NCBI GenBank assembly: GCA_964035795.1 | Contig: OZ038322.1 | Span: 844,950-908,949 of the forward strand | Direction of reading: 5' to 3' | Length of the DNA: 64,000 nucleotides | From: Pterobdella sp. o SKG-2022 | Taxonomy: Eukaryota; Annelida; Clitellata; Hirudinida; Piscicolidae | Part shown: positions 63,401-64,000 of the stretch, piece after piece | Numbering within the stretch: position 1 is the stretch's first letter | How the letters are laid out: each line of letters opens with the position of its first letter | Translations under genes and position numbers: made by a program | Notes under the pieces: model-generated | What the model was told of the DNA's origin: nothing | Seen by the model: only the letters and a program-made list of their open reading frames with translations | The model's database searches: none

Positions 63401-64000
63401 TGTTTTGTGTTGTGTTTGTTGATGTTGTTTTGTGTTGTGTTTGTTGATGTTGTTTTGTGTTTGTTGATGTTGTTTTGTGTTGTGTTTGTTGATGTTGTTT
63501 TGTGTTGTGTTTGTTGATGTTGTTTTGTGTTGTGTTTGTTGATGTTGTTTTGTGTTGTTTTTTTTTACCCCGAGCACCCTAGTCTTGATGGGTGCTTCTC
63601 ATGTCCCCATCAAAACCATCTAGTGGTTGAGAAGCTCAGCCATTCTCACGGAGTCGGTCCACAGAATCTCGGGGCTCAGTGTGGTACTTATTTTGGGGCA
63701 GATGAAGAGGTGAGGGGTGTCGTGAAGGTGTGTTTGGCAGTGGGCATGAAGGTGAAGGGTGAGATAAGGGTGAGATTTTGTTGAGGTATGAGAGGATAAA
63801 AGGTGATTTTTTGATCTGAGTTGGGTGAGAGTGAGGCGAGTGTGGTAGTCTAGGGTGGTTTCTGATTCATGAATGGGTGGGGGTTGCTTGCTGAGGATTT
63901 TGTTGTGAGTGGATGATATGTAGTCATGTACTATCTTTGTGTGTATTGTTTTTATTTGTGTGTGAGAGGTGGTCTGGGTGGAAGAGGGTATATTTAGGGT
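51971..64000 (+). CDS. SBNO1: Strawberry notch (SBNO) helicase-like protein, 3' end beyond window
   Basis: Nuclear DExD/H helicase-like regulator linked to Notch, EGFR and Hippo signalling. Exons with matching phases: 51971-52909, 53337-53591, 54540-55070, 55968-56046, 56537-56831, 56959-57049, 57184-57345, 57542-57677, 57957-58062, 58197-58350, 58532-58714, 59252-59349, 59519-59604, 59844-59918, 60117-60290, 60572-60751, 60925-61103, 61302-61351, 61584-61665, 61815-61950, 62036-62148, 62582-62653, 62772-62868, 63005-63073, 63237-63383. About 1496 residues are seen. N-terminus: Ser/Thr/Lys-rich disorder, then an acidic region and a coiled-coil-like Glu/Lys stretch, then the conserved helicase core. 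The last exon ends in phase 1 (KWDMGIL); the next exon is not found with confidence before the window end. SBNO1 versus SBNO2 is not decided. Confidence 0.95.
55968..59349 (+). CDS. SBNO1: SBNO helicase N-terminal lobe exons 4-12
   Basis: Exon 4 encodes [18 protein letters not shown], the entry to the conserved core. Exon 5 carries Walker [16 protein letters not shown] (Lys about residue 679). Exons 6-7 give [17 protein letters not shown] and [17 protein letters not shown]. Exon 8 opens with the Walker B/DECH box [11 protein letters not shown] at 57542-57574 and ends VVYASAT. Exons 9-12 continue through [23 protein letters not shown] and [13 protein letters not shown]. The donor at 57346 (gttggt), not 57350, keeps the DECH exon in frame. 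Confidence 0.93.
58170..58192 (+). repeat. (CA)n microsatellite before SBNO exon 10
   Basis: Short ca dinucleotide run that forms part of the acceptor region ending cacaacag at 58196. Confidence 0.8.
58871..59068. mobile_element. Foldback/MITE-like hairpin with 58-bp perfect arms
   Basis: Arms 58907-58964 and 58975-59032 are exact reverse complements around a 10-base loop (cctatcgcca). Imperfect complementarity continues outward for about 36 bases on each side (aattaaactttaagaacatc on the left against the 59033-59068 flank). It lies in SBNO intron 11, has no coding capacity, and does not resemble the hairpin at 29008 in sequence, only in form. Confidence 0.8.
59519..63383 (+). CDS. SBNO1: SBNO linker and helicase C-terminal exons 13-25
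   Basis: Exons 14-16 encode a low-complexity linker: Ser-rich, very acidic (Asp/Glu run, 60117-60290, ending [11 protein letters not shown]) and then Lys-rich ([11 protein letters not shown]). Exon 17 resumes conserved sequence ([18 protein letters not shown]). Exons 18-21 form the SF2 C lobe: [61 protein letters not shown] (motif VI, Q..GR.HR), then [17 protein letters not shown]. Exons 22-25 follow with [21 protein letters not shown] and [15 protein letters not shown]. Confidence 0.93.
60400..60484 (+). repeat. (TTA)n followed by (GTA)n microsatellite
   Basis: A tat/tta run (about 60403-60432) changes directly into a gta/tag run (about 60433-60481) in SBNO intron 15. It produces poly-Ile and poly-Ser in frame, which explains an apparent ORF there. 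Confidence 0.85.
62449..62577 (+). repeat. Tandem repeat of about 30-35 bp upstream of SBNO exon 22
   Basis: Four diverged copies of a unit like gtcatcaaatcaccacttga plus taatgcttac. The last copy runs into gtcaccacacag, the acceptor of exon 22. Confidence 0.8.
63396..63557 (+). repeat. GT-rich minisatellite, 25-bp unit
   Basis: About six tandem copies of a unit starting gatgttgttttgtgttgtgt and ending ttgtt; one copy is 5 bases shorter. Located just after the last identified SBNO exon. Frames through it are open only because the sequence lacks A-rich stops. Confidence 0.9.

Overview
This is a eukaryotic, animal genomic window. It is AT-rich, has many short introns with GT..AG borders, and its genes are clear orthologues of metazoan proteins. 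High conservation, dense small introns and the base composition suggest an invertebrate, perhaps a lophotrochozoan such as an annelid or leech. The lineage is a guess; only 'metazoan, probably invertebrate' is well supported. I rebuilt the exons by reading proteins across splice sites and checking that reading phases match.

Layout. (1) 110-7377 (+): 3' part of a MYCBP2/Highwire/RPM-1 (PHR family) gene, ending in a 3.6 kb exon that encodes the RING and the tandem-cysteine ubiquitin-relay module. (2) 8817-27122 (+): a complete Roundabout (Robo) receptor gene of 25 coding exons, with signal peptide, five Ig, three FN3, one transmembrane helix and a cytoplasmic tail with a proline motif. (3) 29928-34578 (-): an unrecognised lysine/serine/glutamine-rich gene of at least four phase-compatible exons, followed downstream by two exons that encode a SAM domain. 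(4) 35498-49085 (+): a complete MARK/Par-1 kinase gene of 18 coding exons. (5) 50749-51287 (-): a complete four-exon RPS21 gene that lies outside the simple long-ORF picture. (6) 51971 to the window end (+): Strawberry notch (SBNO), 25 exons seen, 3' end beyond the window.

Function. Robo (axon repulsion), the PHR ubiquitin ligase (axon and synapse development), MARK/Par-1 (polarity and microtubules) and SBNO (Notch-linked nuclear helicase-like factor) are all important in development, but I see no operon-like or cluster logic. They look like independent neighbouring genes. Noncoding sequence holds mobile-element traces: a decayed LINE 3' end with two further tail copies, a tRNA-derived SINE, two long near-perfect hairpins of MITE or foldback type, and several minisatellites. 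I found no CRISPR array, viral genome, toxin gene or obvious new defence-like system. The least explained material is the minus-strand gene and the composition island at about 30530-30702.
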